Origin: W0P28-013 sp963621145
GTDB lineage: Bacteria > Bacteroidota > Bacteroidia > Bacteroidales > Paludibacteraceae
Direction: 5' to 3'
Assembly (NCBI GenBank): GCA_963621145.1
Contig: CAVFDI010000051.1
Coordinates: 1-11,694 of the forward strand
Length of the DNA: 11,694 nucleotides
Shown: piece by piece, positions 5,568 through 11,694 of the stretch
Layout of the letters: each line of letters opens with the position of its first letter
How positions within the stretch are numbered: the first letter of the stretch is position 1
Program-made: the position numbers and the translations under genes
The notes under the pieces: generated by a model
The model's database searches: none
Told to the model about the DNA's origin: nothing
Seen by the model: the letters and a program-made list of their open reading frames with translations, nothing else

Positions 5568-7688
5568 ATGAAACACACAAAAATCTTCCTTTTCGTAGCC
5601 GCTTTGTGCGCTACAATGCTGTCCCAAGCGGCAGAAAAAGAGATTCTCAACGAGACCTTTGCCTCGGGGCAGGGCGCATTTACTATCGAAAATGTTGATC
5701 TAGGCAGTTTGACTTCCATTTGGAGATCAAACACAAGATATGGCAACATGTCGGCGAGTGCTTATGTTAGCGACTTGGCCAATGCTAGCGAAGCATGGCT
5801 GATTTCGCCCGCTTTCGATTTGGCGAATTGCACCACGGCGACCCTAACTTTCGACCATGCGGCCAAATTCCAAAGCGGCACGGTGGGCGAGGAGTTTCAG
5901 GTTTACTACGCCGTTAGTCCGAGCGCAACTTTCGACGCTTCGGAGTGGACAAATGTAACGATTCCCGACTATCCGACCGCTGGAAGTTGGACTTATGTCT
6001 CTTCGGGAGAAATTTCTCTGCCAATCAACGCCACAAAAATTGCGTTCCGCTATAAATCTACCGCAACGGCAGCCGACACTTGGCAGGTGAAAAATGTGAA
6101 AATCGTGGGGCAAAACGACGAAGCAGAGCCTGCGCTGCCCATTGCACTGCCCAATATAGGCGAGCCTACGCTGGTGGTGTGCGCCCAAAACCTGCGCAAC
6201 TATTTTATCCACTATAGCGAAACCACTAAAAGCGATTGCAGCGATTTGGAATGCCTCCAAACGAAAACATCGAAAATTGTCGATGTGTTCCGCTTTATCG
6301 ATGCCGACATTTATGCCATGTGCGAATTGGAAGCCAACGATACAATACTGAAAGTGCTTACCGACTCGCTCAATGGGCGCACCAGCGACCGACCCTACGC
6401 CTATGTGGTCGACGGTATCTCGGATTCCGATTATTCATTTGTGAAATCGGGCTTTATCTATCGCAAAGATAAGGTGAAAACCGTTGGCTCGAACAATGCC
6501 AGCACATCGCAAACCTACTACAAATACACCATGCGCTACCAAATGTTCGAAGAATTGGCAACGGGCGAACGCTTCACGCTGAGCATGAACCACTTCAAGG
6601 CAAAAACTGGTGTAGACTCTGTAGATAACGCCAAACGCGTGTCGGAAGCCACCGATTTGGTAAACAAAATGAAATATGTTACCGCCGATCCCGACATTTT
6701 GATAATGGGCGACCTGAACTGCGAAATAAACGAAGAGCCACTGCAACTGCTTGTCGATGCAGGCTACGAAGAGCAACTGCTGCGTTTCGACTCGGCATCC
6801 ATTTCGCACTGCTACTCGGGCAGCGAACTTATCGACCACGCATTTGCCAATAGCGCAATGGCGGCACAAATAACAGGAGCCGCTGTGTATCACATCTGCA
6901 CCTCGTGCAGCAGCGGCGCAGCCTACAACTCCGACTACCGCTACTCCGACCACGACCCCTATCTGATTGGTTTGAAACTGACCTCGGACGGCAGCGAAGA
7001 TAACCCTTGCGAAGATTTGGTATTTAGCGAGACCTTCGCAACATCGCTTGGCGGCTTTTCGTCGGTAAATGTGAGCGGCACCAACAACTGGTATGTAGAT
7101 ACCAACTACCACTACGCCAAAATGTATGGCGCCGCCTCCGACAACAACGAAGATTGGCTCGTATCGCCAGCATTAGACCTTTCGAAACACAAAGAGGCTA
7201 CGCTCACATTCGATCATGCCGCAAACAAAGGCACTGCCGCCAACAAAACCACCATGCAAACCCTATGGTTCTCGGCCGACTATATCGATGGCGACCCATC
7301 GACAGGCACTTGGACGCAGGTAACCATTCCTACCTACCCAGCGGGAACCAATTGGACATTCGTAAACTCGGGCAANNNNNNNNNNNNNNNNNNNNNNNNN
7401 NNNNNNNNNNNNNNNNNNNNNNNNNNNNNNNNNNNNNNNNNNNNNNNNNNNNNNNNNNNNNNNNNNNNNNNNNNNNNNNNNNNNNNNNNNNNNNNNNNNN
7501 NNNNNNNNNNNNNNNNNNNNNNNNNNNNNNNNNNNNNNNNNNNNNNNNNNNNNNNNNNNNNNNNNNNNNNNNNNNNNATGCGCATCTACACCGTGCTTGG
7601 ACTCGATGTAACGCGCCAAAATGGCTCGCTCTGTGGCGTTTATATTGTGAAAGTCGGCAATTCGGTTCAAAAGATTATTGTACGATAG
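5568..7688 (+). CDS. Secreted endonuclease/exonuclease/phosphatase-fold protein with T9SS sorting domain (interrupted by assembly gap)
   Basis: This is a modular secreted hydrolase of about 706 residues. A Sec signal peptide (about 1-22, ending SQAA) leads into a jelly-roll domain of the choice-of-anchor J type (about 25-185). A DNase I-like EEP domain follows (about 199-475) with its active-site set apparently complete: QN (207-208), Glu253, NH in SMNHFKAK (341-342), GDLNCE with Asp382 and Asn384, DH (423-424) and SDHD (460-463). A second anchor-J domain opens with VFSETF near 484 and runs into 202 N. After the gap, the last 37 residues (TVLGLDVTR, then GVYIVKVG and KIIVR) are the end of a T9SS type A sorting domain. 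It likely cleaves extracellular DNA or RNA, but a phosphatase role cannot be excluded. Frame is kept across the gap only if the 202-base length is true. Promoter and G10 leader lie upstream; a terminator follows. Confidence 0.85.
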   Translation: MKHTKIFLFVAALCATMLSQAAEKEILNETFASGQGAFTIENVDLGSLTSIWRSNTRYGNMSASAYVSDLANASEAWLISPAFDLANCTTATLTFDHAAKFQSGTVGEEFQVYYAVSPSATFDASEWTNVTIPDYPTAGSWTYVSSGEISLPINATKIAFRYKSTATAADTWQVKNVKIVGQNDEAEPALPIALPNIGEPTLVVCAQNLRNYFIHYSETTKSDCSDLECLQTKTSKIVDVFRFIDADIYAMCELEANDTILKVLTDSLNGRTSDRPYAYVVDGISDSDYSFVKSGFIYRKDKVKTVGSNNASTSQTYYKYTMRYQMFEELATGERFTLSMNHFKAKTGVDSVDNAKRVSEATDLVNKMKYVTADPDILIMGDLNCEINEEPLQLLVDAGYEEQLLRFDSASISHCYSGSELIDHAFANSAMAAQITGAAVYHICTSCSSGAAYNSDYRYSDHDPYLIGLKLTSDGSEDNPCEDLVFSETFATSLGGFSSVNVSGTNNWYVDTNYHYAKMYGAASDNNEDWLVSPALDLSKHKEATLTFDHAANKGTAANKTTMQTLWFSADYIDGDPSTGTWTQVTIPTYPAGTNWTFVNSGXXXXXXXXXXXXXXXXXXXXXXXXXXXXXXXXXXXXXXXXXXXXXXXXXXXXXXXXXXXXXXXXXXXXMRIYTVLGLDVTRQNGSLCGVYIVKVGNSVQKIIVR
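7376..7577. other. Assembly gap of 202 N
   Basis: Unknown bases inside the nuclease gene. The reading frame matches on both sides at this length. The missing 67 or so codons would fit the rest of the second anchor-J domain plus the first half of a T9SS sorting domain. Confidence 0.97.
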
Positions 7689-7693
7689 GTTAA

Positions 7694-7717
7694 AGTTTAT
7701 AGGTTATAGTTTATAGG
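7694..7717. repeat. Short direct repeat, AGTTTATAGG twice, 7-bp periodicity
   Basis: AGTTTATAGG occurs at 7694-7703 and 7708-7717. The whole stretch can be read as heptamers AGTTTAT, AGGTTAT and AGTTTAT. It starts five bases after the nuclease stop codon and abuts the terminator stem. Confidence 0.7.
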
Positions 7718-7753
7718 AAACGGCTTTCGAACTCGGTTCGTGAGCCGTTTTTT
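7718..7753 (+). terminator. Rho-independent terminator of the nuclease gene
   Basis: AAACGGCT (7718-7725) pairs with AGCCGTTT (7743-7750). An inner stem, CGAAC (7728-7732) with GTTCG (7736-7740), closes a 3-nt loop after a 2x2 internal loop. The stem runs into a T-run ending at 7753. It ends 29 nt after the nuclease stop codon began its trailer, so assignment to that gene is clear. Confidence 0.9.
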
Positions 7754-7754
7754 C

Positions 7755-7794
7755 ATTCAATAATTCAATGATTCAATGATTCGATGATTCGATG
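7755..7794. repeat. 8-bp tandem array ATTCRATG, five units
   Basis: ATTCAATA (7755), ATTCAATG (7763 and 7771) and ATTCGATG (7779 and 7787) are contiguous with no spacers, and a partial ATTG follows. The array sits directly after the nuclease terminator. Contiguity and the tiny unit rule out CRISPR. Confidence 0.9.
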
Positions 7795-7849
7795 ATTGTA
7801 TTTGCGCCGCGTTCCTACGTTTCGAGCGAATATCATTTGTCCCTACAAT

Positions 7850-7873
7850 CTTCAAATTTTCAAATCCTCAAAT
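7850..7873. repeat. 8-bp tandem array NNTCAAAT x3
   Basis: CTTCAAAT, TTTCAAAT and CCTCAAAT are contiguous. They lie in the roughly 310-bp stretch between the nuclease terminator and the rpsL start, which otherwise holds no credible gene. The one long frame there overlaps the rpsL promoter and has no codon bias or family resemblance. Confidence 0.6.
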
Positions 7874-7939
7874 AAAAAATTAGGTAGGAAAATCGCGCTA
7901 AACTTGCGTCAAATCCTAACTTTTCAATCTTTACCCATA

Positions 7940-7966
7940 ATTTTTTTTGCCTTGCACAAAAAAAAT
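7940..7966. promoter_or_regulatory. Perfect 10-bp inverted repeat just upstream of the rpsL promoter
   Basis: ATTTTTTTTG (7940-7949) and CAAAAAAAAT (7957-7966) flank a 7-nt spacer, 11 bp before the -33 element. It could be an A/T-tract that bends DNA or acts like an UP element on the ribosomal promoter, or a weak terminator blocking read-in. The repeat is seen directly; the role is inferred. Confidence 0.5.
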
Positions 7967-7977
7967 GTTCATAACTT

Positions 7978-8008
7978 TTTGTCGGTTCAGAAAAAAGTAG
8001 TAATTTTG
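7978..8008 (+). promoter_or_regulatory. Promoter of the rpsL-rpsG-fusA operon
   Basis: TTTG at 7978-7981, a 19-nt spacer and TAATTTTG at 8001-8008 give a consensus Bacteroidota housekeeping promoter. Transcription should start close to 8012-8013, leaving a leader of about 52 nt. Confidence 0.85.
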
Positions 8009-8012
8009 CAGC

Positions 8013-8026
8013 CCCTAATAGTAGGG
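8013..8026 (+). other. 5'-terminal hairpin of the rpsL leader
   Basis: CCCTA (8013-8017) and TAGGG (8022-8026) form a perfect 5-bp stem with a 4-nt loop, at the predicted 5' end of the mRNA. Such a terminal stem may protect the transcript. Its GGGAGAG is too far from the ATG (about 35 nt) to act as a normal ribosome binding site. Confidence 0.4.
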
Positions 8027-8064
8027 AGAGAATAATAGTTTTAAGTAATCAAAAATCAGAAAAA

Positions 8065-8439
8065 ATGCCTACAATTCAACAATTGGTTAGAAAAGGAAGG
8101 GTAGTTTTGGAAGACAACAGCAAGGCGCCAGCCTTGGACTCTTGCCCACAACGCCGTGGCGTTTGCGTGCGTGTGTACACCACCACACCAAAAAAGCCTA
8201 ACTCGGCGATGCGTAAAGTAGCCCGTGTGCGCCTGACAAATGCCAAAGAGGTCAATGCCTACATCCCAGGCGAAGGACACAACCTGCAAGAGCACAGCAT
8301 CGTGCTGGTGCGTGGTGGTCGTGTAAAAGACCTGCCAGGTGTTCGTTACCACATCGTTCGTGGCACGCTCGACACCGCTGGCGTTACGTCGCGCACTCAA
8401 CGCCGCTCGAAATACGGCGCAAAACGTCCGAAGAAATAA
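8065..8439 (+). CDS. rpsL: 30S ribosomal protein S12
   Basis: This 124-residue protein of the decoding centre has the same length as E. coli S12. The N-terminus MPTIQQLVRKGR and the core VYTTTPKKPNSAMRKVARVR are Bacteroidota-type, followed by GEGHNLQEHS and RGGRVKDLPGVRYH, and it ends SKYGAKRPKK. Lys43 and Lys88, the positions commonly altered in streptomycin resistance, are unchanged. The ATG is preceded by A-rich sequence and not by a Shine-Dalgarno site, as is usual in this phylum. It is the first gene of the str operon, driven by the strong promoter at 7978-8008, with rpsG 140 bp downstream. Confidence 0.98.
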   Translation: MPTIQQLVRKGRVVLEDNSKAPALDSCPQRRGVCVRVYTTTPKKPNSAMRKVARVRLTNAKEVNAYIPGEGHNLQEHSIVLVRGGRVKDLPGVRYHIVRGTLDTAGVTSRTQRRSKYGAKRPKK

Positions 8440-8512
8440 GAACATCCTTTTAACTAACACAGAAGTCTAAAATTGTTTTTGATTTTTTGAGCAAAGTACA
8501 CGGTTGAGTAAA

Positions 8513-8530
8513 TGCGTTCGGCGGAACACA
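8513..8530 (+). other. Small hairpin in the rpsL-rpsG gap
   Basis: GTTC (8516-8519) pairs with GAAC (8524-8527) around a GGCG loop. An outer TG/CA pair follows past one C/A mismatch. It is the only GC-rich structure in the 140-bp spacer and has no U-tract. In E. coli, S7 regulates this operon by binding the same intercistronic region; whether this element does so is unknown. Confidence 0.3.
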
Positions 8531-8579
8531 TTGAAGACACAAGCACAGCCAAAACAAAAACGTAACTTTTTTTGAAAAA

Positions 8580-9056
8580 ATGAGAAAATCAACTCCAAAA
8601 AAACGTGTAATCCTGCCGGATTCCGTTTTTAACGAAGTGATGGTGACAAAATTTGTCAACCACCTGATGCTCGACGGAAAGAAAAGCATTTCGTTCGACA
8701 TCTTCTACACCGCTCTCGATTTGGTGAAAGCCAAACTTCCTAACGAGGAAAAAACTCCTCTCGAGATTTGGAAAAACGCTCTCGACAACATCACTCCACA
8801 AGTCGAAGTGAAATCGCGCCGTATTGGTGGCGCTACCTACCAAGTTCCTACCGAAATCCGCCCCGATAGGAGACAATCAATCTCGATGAAAAACCTGATT
8901 ATTTTTGCGCGCAAACGCTCGGGACATTCGATGGCCGAAAAACTGGCTGCCGAAATTATCGACGCATACAACAACCAAGGTGGCGCCTTCAAACGCAAAG
9001 AAGAAATCCACCGCATGGCCGAAGCAAACCGCGCATTCGCACATTTCCGTTTCTAA
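8580..9056 (+). CDS. rpsG: 30S ribosomal protein S7
   Basis: This 158-residue primary 16S rRNA-binding protein of the small-subunit head contacts the 3' major domain and the E-site tRNA. Recognisable segments are the start MRKSTPKKRVILPD, TKFVNHLMLDGKK, the central PQVEVKSRRIGGATYQVPTEI and the C-terminal RMAEANRAFAHFRF. Length and ending match Bacteroidota S7. The ATG follows an A/T-rich stretch. It is co-transcribed between rpsL and fusA, with 19 bp to the fusA start and no internal promoter box that I can see. Confidence 0.98.
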   Translation: MRKSTPKKRVILPDSVFNEVMVTKFVNHLMLDGKKSISFDIFYTALDLVKAKLPNEEKTPLEIWKNALDNITPQVEVKSRRIGGATYQVPTEIRPDRRQSISMKNLIIFARKRSGHSMAEKLAAEIIDAYNNQGGAFKRKEEIHRMAEANRAFAHFRF

Positions 9057-9075
9057 TCTTAATAGGGTATAAGAG

Positions 9076-11193
9076 ATGGCTAAAAAAGATTTGCATTTCA
9101 CGCGCAACATCGGCATCATGGCTCACATCGATGCTGGCAAAACCACCACTTCGGAACGTATCCTGTTCTACACAGGTCTTACACACAAAATCGGCGAAGT
9201 GCACGACGGCGCTGCCACCATGGACTGGATGGAGCAAGAGCAAGAGCGCGGTATAACCATTACATCGGCTGCAACCACAGCCTATTGGAACTACAACAAC
9301 AATAAGTACAAAATCAACCTGATCGATACCCCGGGGCACGTCGACTTCACCGTCGAAGTTGAACGCTCGCTGCGTATTCTCGATGGTGCCGTGGCTACTT
9401 TCTGCGCCGTTGGTGGCGTCGAACCACAGTCCGAAACCGTTTGGCGTCAGGCCGATAAGTACAATGTGCCTCGCATTGGCTATGTGAACAAAATGGACCG
9501 CTCGGGTGCCAACTTTTTCGACGTTGTGCAACAAATTCACGACGTTCTTGGCGCAAACCCCTGCCCAATCCAAATACCGATTGGCGCCGAAGAACACTTC
9601 AAAGGCATCATCGACCTTGTTCGCATGAAAGCCCTCTACTGGCACGACGAAACCATGGGTGCTGAATACGAAGTTGACGACATCCCTGCCGAACTCCAAG
9701 CCGAAGCCGAAGAGTGGCACGACAAGATGCTCGAGGCGCTGGCTGGCGTTGACGATGCTCTGATGGAGAAATACTTCGACGATCCTGCAACCATCACCGA
9801 AGACGAGATAAAAGCCGCCCTGCGCAAAGGCACGGTTTCGATGCAGATTAACCCAATCATCTGCGGCTCGTCGTTCAAAAACAAAGGCGTTCAACCACTG
9901 CTCGATGCAGTTTGCGCCTATCTGCCCTCGCCACTCGATACCGCTCATGTAGATGGTACCGACCCACGCGATGCAGACAAAAAACTCACACGCCAACCAA
10001 GCGAAGACGAACCTCTGTGCGCTCTGGCATTCAAAATTGCCACCGACCCGTATGTTGGTCGTCTCTGCTTCTTCCGCGTCTACTCGGGTCACCTCGACGC
10101 TGGTTCGTATGTCTACAACTCGCGCTCGGGCAAGAAAGAACGCATCTCGCGTATCTTCCAAATGCACTCCAACAAACAAAATCCTGTCGATGTAATCGGC
10201 GCTGGCGACATAGGTGCTGGCGTAGGTTTCAAAGATATTCGCACTGGCGATACACTCTGCGCCGAAGAGGCTCCAATCGTTCTTGAATCGATGGACTTCC
10301 CCGATCCAGTTATCGGTATCGCTGTAGAACCAAAATCGCAAGCCGATGTCGACAAACTTGGCATTGGTCTTTCGAAACTGGCCGAAGAGGATCCAACCTT
10401 CACCGTTCATACCGACGAACAATCGGGTCAAACCGTCATCTCGGGCATGGGCGAGCTGCACTTGGAGATTATTATCGACCGTTTGAAACGCGAATTCAAA
10501 GTAGAGTGCAACCAAGGTCGTCCACAAGTTTCGTACAAAGAGTCCATCACGCAAACCGTCGATCTGCGCGAGGTTTACAAGAAACAGTCGGGTGGTCGTG
10601 GTAAATTTGCCGACATCATTGTGAAAGTTGGTCCTGCCGACGAAGGTTGGGAAGGCGGCTTGCAGTTTGTCGACGAAGTGAAAGGTGGTAACGTTCCTAA
10701 GGAGTTCATTCCTTCGGTACAAAAAGGCTTCCAAGCCGCTATGAAGAATGGTGTTTTGGCTGGCTACCCAGTCGACTCGCTCAAAGTGGTTTTGGTCGAT
10801 GGCTCGTTCCACCCAGTCGATTCCGATCAACTTTCGTTCGAAATCTGCGCTCAAATCGCCTTTAAAAACGCTTGCGCAAAAGCAAAACCTGCACTGCTCG
10901 AGCCTATCATGAAGTTGGAAGTTGTTACTCCCGAAGAGAGCATGGGCGATGTCATCGGCGACCTTAACAAACGCCGCGGACAAGTCGAAGGCATGGAATC
11001 GAGCCGCACGGGCGCTCGCATTGTGAAAGCCAAAGTGCCGCTGGCCGAAATGTTCGGTTACGTTACCGCACTGCGCACCATCACATCGGGTCGTGCTACC
11101 TCGTCGATGGAGTTCTCGCACTATGCCGAAGTTTCTACCTCTATAGCCAAAGCCGTAGTCGAAGAAGCCAAAGGCCGCGTCGATCTATTGTAA
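9076..11193 (+). CDS. fusA: Elongation factor G (canonical EF-G1)
   Basis: This 705-residue translocase is a GTPase that moves tRNAs and mRNA through the ribosome and assists ribosome recycling. The G domain shows AHIDAGKTTT (G1, 16-25), RGITITSA (G2), DTPGHVDF with catalytic His88 (G3, 84-91), NKMD (138-141) and a GSS element near 264. Domains II to V follow at normal spacing, with the SGMGELHLEI block of domain III and the domain IV segment SGGRGKFADI. It ends KGRVDLL. All GTPase motifs are intact and it lies in the str operon, so this is the housekeeping copy and not an EF-G2-type paralogue. AGGG at 9064-9067, eight bases before the ATG, is the best Shine-Dalgarno-like site in this operon. 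A strong hairpin follows the stop. Confidence 0.98.
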   Translation: MAKKDLHFTRNIGIMAHIDAGKTTTSERILFYTGLTHKIGEVHDGAATMDWMEQEQERGITITSAATTAYWNYNNNKYKINLIDTPGHVDFTVEVERSLRILDGAVATFCAVGGVEPQSETVWRQADKYNVPRIGYVNKMDRSGANFFDVVQQIHDVLGANPCPIQIPIGAEEHFKGIIDLVRMKALYWHDETMGAEYEVDDIPAELQAEAEEWHDKMLEALAGVDDALMEKYFDDPATITEDEIKAALRKGTVSMQINPIICGSSFKNKGVQPLLDAVCAYLPSPLDTAHVDGTDPRDADKKLTRQPSEDEPLCALAFKIATDPYVGRLCFFRVYSGHLDAGSYVYNSRSGKKERISRIFQMHSNKQNPVDVIGAGDIGAGVGFKDIRTGDTLCAEEAPIVLESMDFPDPVIGIAVEPKSQADVDKLGIGLSKLAEEDPTFTVHTDEQSGQTVISGMGELHLEIIIDRLKREFKVECNQGRPQVSYKESITQTVDLREVYKKQSGGRGKFADIIVKVGPADEGWEGGLQFVDEVKGGNVPKEFIPSVQKGFQAAMKNGVLAGYPVDSLKVVLVDGSFHPVDSDQLSFEICAQIAFKNACAKAKPALLEPIMKLEVVTPEESMGDVIGDLNKRRGQVEGMESSRTGARIVKAKVPLAEMFGYVTALRTITSGRATSSMEFSHYAEVSTSIAKAVVEEAKGRVDLL

Positions 11194-11210
11194 AATCTGA
11201 AAAAATGACG

Positions 11211-11256
11211 AATCGCCGTGCGTTAGCGTATGACTCTTAACGCACGAGCGGTTTTT
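11211..11256 (+). terminator. Terminator-like hairpin between fusA and rpsJ (possible attenuator)
   Basis: A 15-bp stem pairs 11211-11225 (AATCGCC then GTGCGTTA) with 11238-11253. It has one bulged A at 11247 and one T-G wobble, closes a 12-nt loop, and ends in T5 (11252-11256). It is as strong as the stand-alone terminators in this window, yet it lies inside a ribosomal protein gene cluster and I see no promoter box after it. It may partially terminate, attenuate or mark an RNA-processing point. Confidence 0.7.
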
Positions 11257-11289
11257 CAAAAAACAAAATTTTAAATCATCAAAAAAACA

Positions 11290-11595
11290 ATGAGTCAAAA
11301 AATCAGAATCAAACTCAAATCGTACGATCACAACTTGGTCGACAAATCGGCTGAGAAAATCGTAAAAACAGTGAAAGCCACAGGCGCAGTAGTTAGCGGT
11401 CCAATTCCGCTGCCAACGCACAAACGCATCTTCACCGTAAACCGCTCGACGTTCGTCAACAAAAAATCGCGCGAACAGTTCGAACTCTCATCGTACAAAC
11501 GCCTTATCGACATCTACAGCAGCACCACGCAAACCATCGACGCTCTGATGCGCCTCGAGTTGCCTTCGGGTGTTGAAGTCGAAATCAAAGGCTAA
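11290..11595 (+). CDS. rpsJ: 30S ribosomal protein S10
   Basis: This 101-residue small-subunit head protein (NusE in the antitermination complex) is full length. The start MSQKIRIKLKSYDHNLVD, the loop GPIPLPTHKRIFTVNRS, the following SREQFE and the end GVEVEIKG match S10. It is the first gene of the S10 cluster and is placed 96 bp after fusA with no tuf in between, as is normal in Bacteroidota. The ATG is preceded by an A-rich run. Its expression may depend on readthrough of the hairpin at 11211-11256. Confidence 0.98.
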   Translation: MSQKIRIKLKSYDHNLVDKSAEKIVKTVKATGAVVSGPIPLPTHKRIFTVNRSTFVNKKSREQFELSSYKRLIDIYSSTTQTIDALMRLELPSGVEVEIKG

Positions 11596-11641
11596 TCACT
11601 TTCTGAATAAGAAAAAAAGAAATAACTAAAATTTAATTGAA

Positions 11642-11694
11642 ATGCCAGGATTAATTGGAAAAAAAATCGGAATGACATCCGTTTTCAGTGCCGA
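11642..11694 (+). CDS. rplC: 50S ribosomal protein L3, N-terminal fragment (cut by window end)
   Basis: Only 17 codons are present. MPGLIGKKIGMTSVF is the conserved N-terminus of L3, an early-assembling 23S rRNA-binding protein near the peptidyl transferase centre. It lies 46 bp after rpsJ, which is the standard order of the S10 operon. The gene is open at the window edge and not truncated biologically. Confidence 0.95.
   Translation, partial: MPGLIGKKIGMTSVFSA

Noticed and set aside
7755..7794. Possible CRISPR-like repeat
   Set aside because: The units are 8 bp and directly contiguous with no spacers, and there are no cas genes.
7796..8035. 79-codon frame upstream of rpsL
   Set aside because: It crosses an 8-bp repeat array, the inverted repeat and the complete rpsL promoter, and has no conserved features.
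8191..8330. Streptomycin-resistance substitutions in S12
   Set aside because: Lys43 and Lys88 and their surroundings are the usual sensitive-type residues.
8989..11121. 710-codon open frame antisense to fusA and the end of rpsG
   Set aside because: It is the mirror of a strongly conserved gene with biased codons, shows no family resemblance, and has no promoter or start context. Its openness follows from the codon usage of the sense strand.
1..11694. Mobile elements, tRNA or rRNA genes, phage or defence genes
   Set aside because: No transposase, integrase, terminal inverted repeats, cloverleaf or rRNA segments are apparent. All full-length coding regions fit metabolism, uptake, secretion or translation.

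Overview
The window looks like chromosomal DNA of a member of the Bacteroidales (phylum Bacteroidota). Four things support this. The ribosomal proteins have Bacteroidota-type sequences. rpsJ follows fusA directly, with no tuf between them. Three upstream regions carry the phylum's promoter type (TTTG about 19 nt before TAnnTTTG). A secreted protein ends in a type IX secretion (T9SS) sorting domain. Start codons are mostly preceded by A-rich sequence, not clear Shine-Dalgarno sites. T9SS cargo points away from the genus Bacteroides and towards Porphyromonas-, Prevotella- or Paludibacter-like lineages or uncultured relatives. A 202-base run of N shows this is a draft assembly.

Layout. Positions 1-361 are non-coding and end in a leader. 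Positions 362-2011 (+) encode a FadD-like acyl-CoA ligase. It converges, across a bidirectional terminator, with a minus-strand three-gene ABC importer operon (transcribed from 5409 down to 2104): lipoprotein binding protein, FecCD-type permease and ATPase for an iron complex, heme or a cobalamin-like ligand. The importer and a plus-strand secreted nuclease gene (5568-7688) diverge from a compact control region at 5410-5567. That region holds two promoters, a perfect palindrome and a G10 tract. After a terminator and about 300 non-coding bases, a strong promoter drives the str operon rpsL-rpsG-fusA. This runs on into the start of the S10 operon (rpsJ and the first 53 bases of rplC), with a terminator-like hairpin between fusA and rpsJ.

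How it works together. The importer is self-contained (capture, permeation, ATP hydrolysis), but its outer-membrane receptor is not in this window. The nuclease would be exported by the Sec and T9SS routes to degrade extracellular nucleic acid or a phosphoester substrate. The ligase activates fatty acids. The str/S10 genes are housekeeping translation genes.

I found no undescribed multi-gene system. The least-explained signals are in the non-coding DNA. Nearly every gene end outside the ribosomal operon carries a short degenerate tandem array of 7 or 8 bp period. The nuclease leader has a G10 tract inside a tiny upstream ORF and hairpin. The importer promoter predicts a nearly leaderless mRNA and overlaps a palindrome. 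The fusA-rpsJ gap has a strong hairpin with a U-tract.
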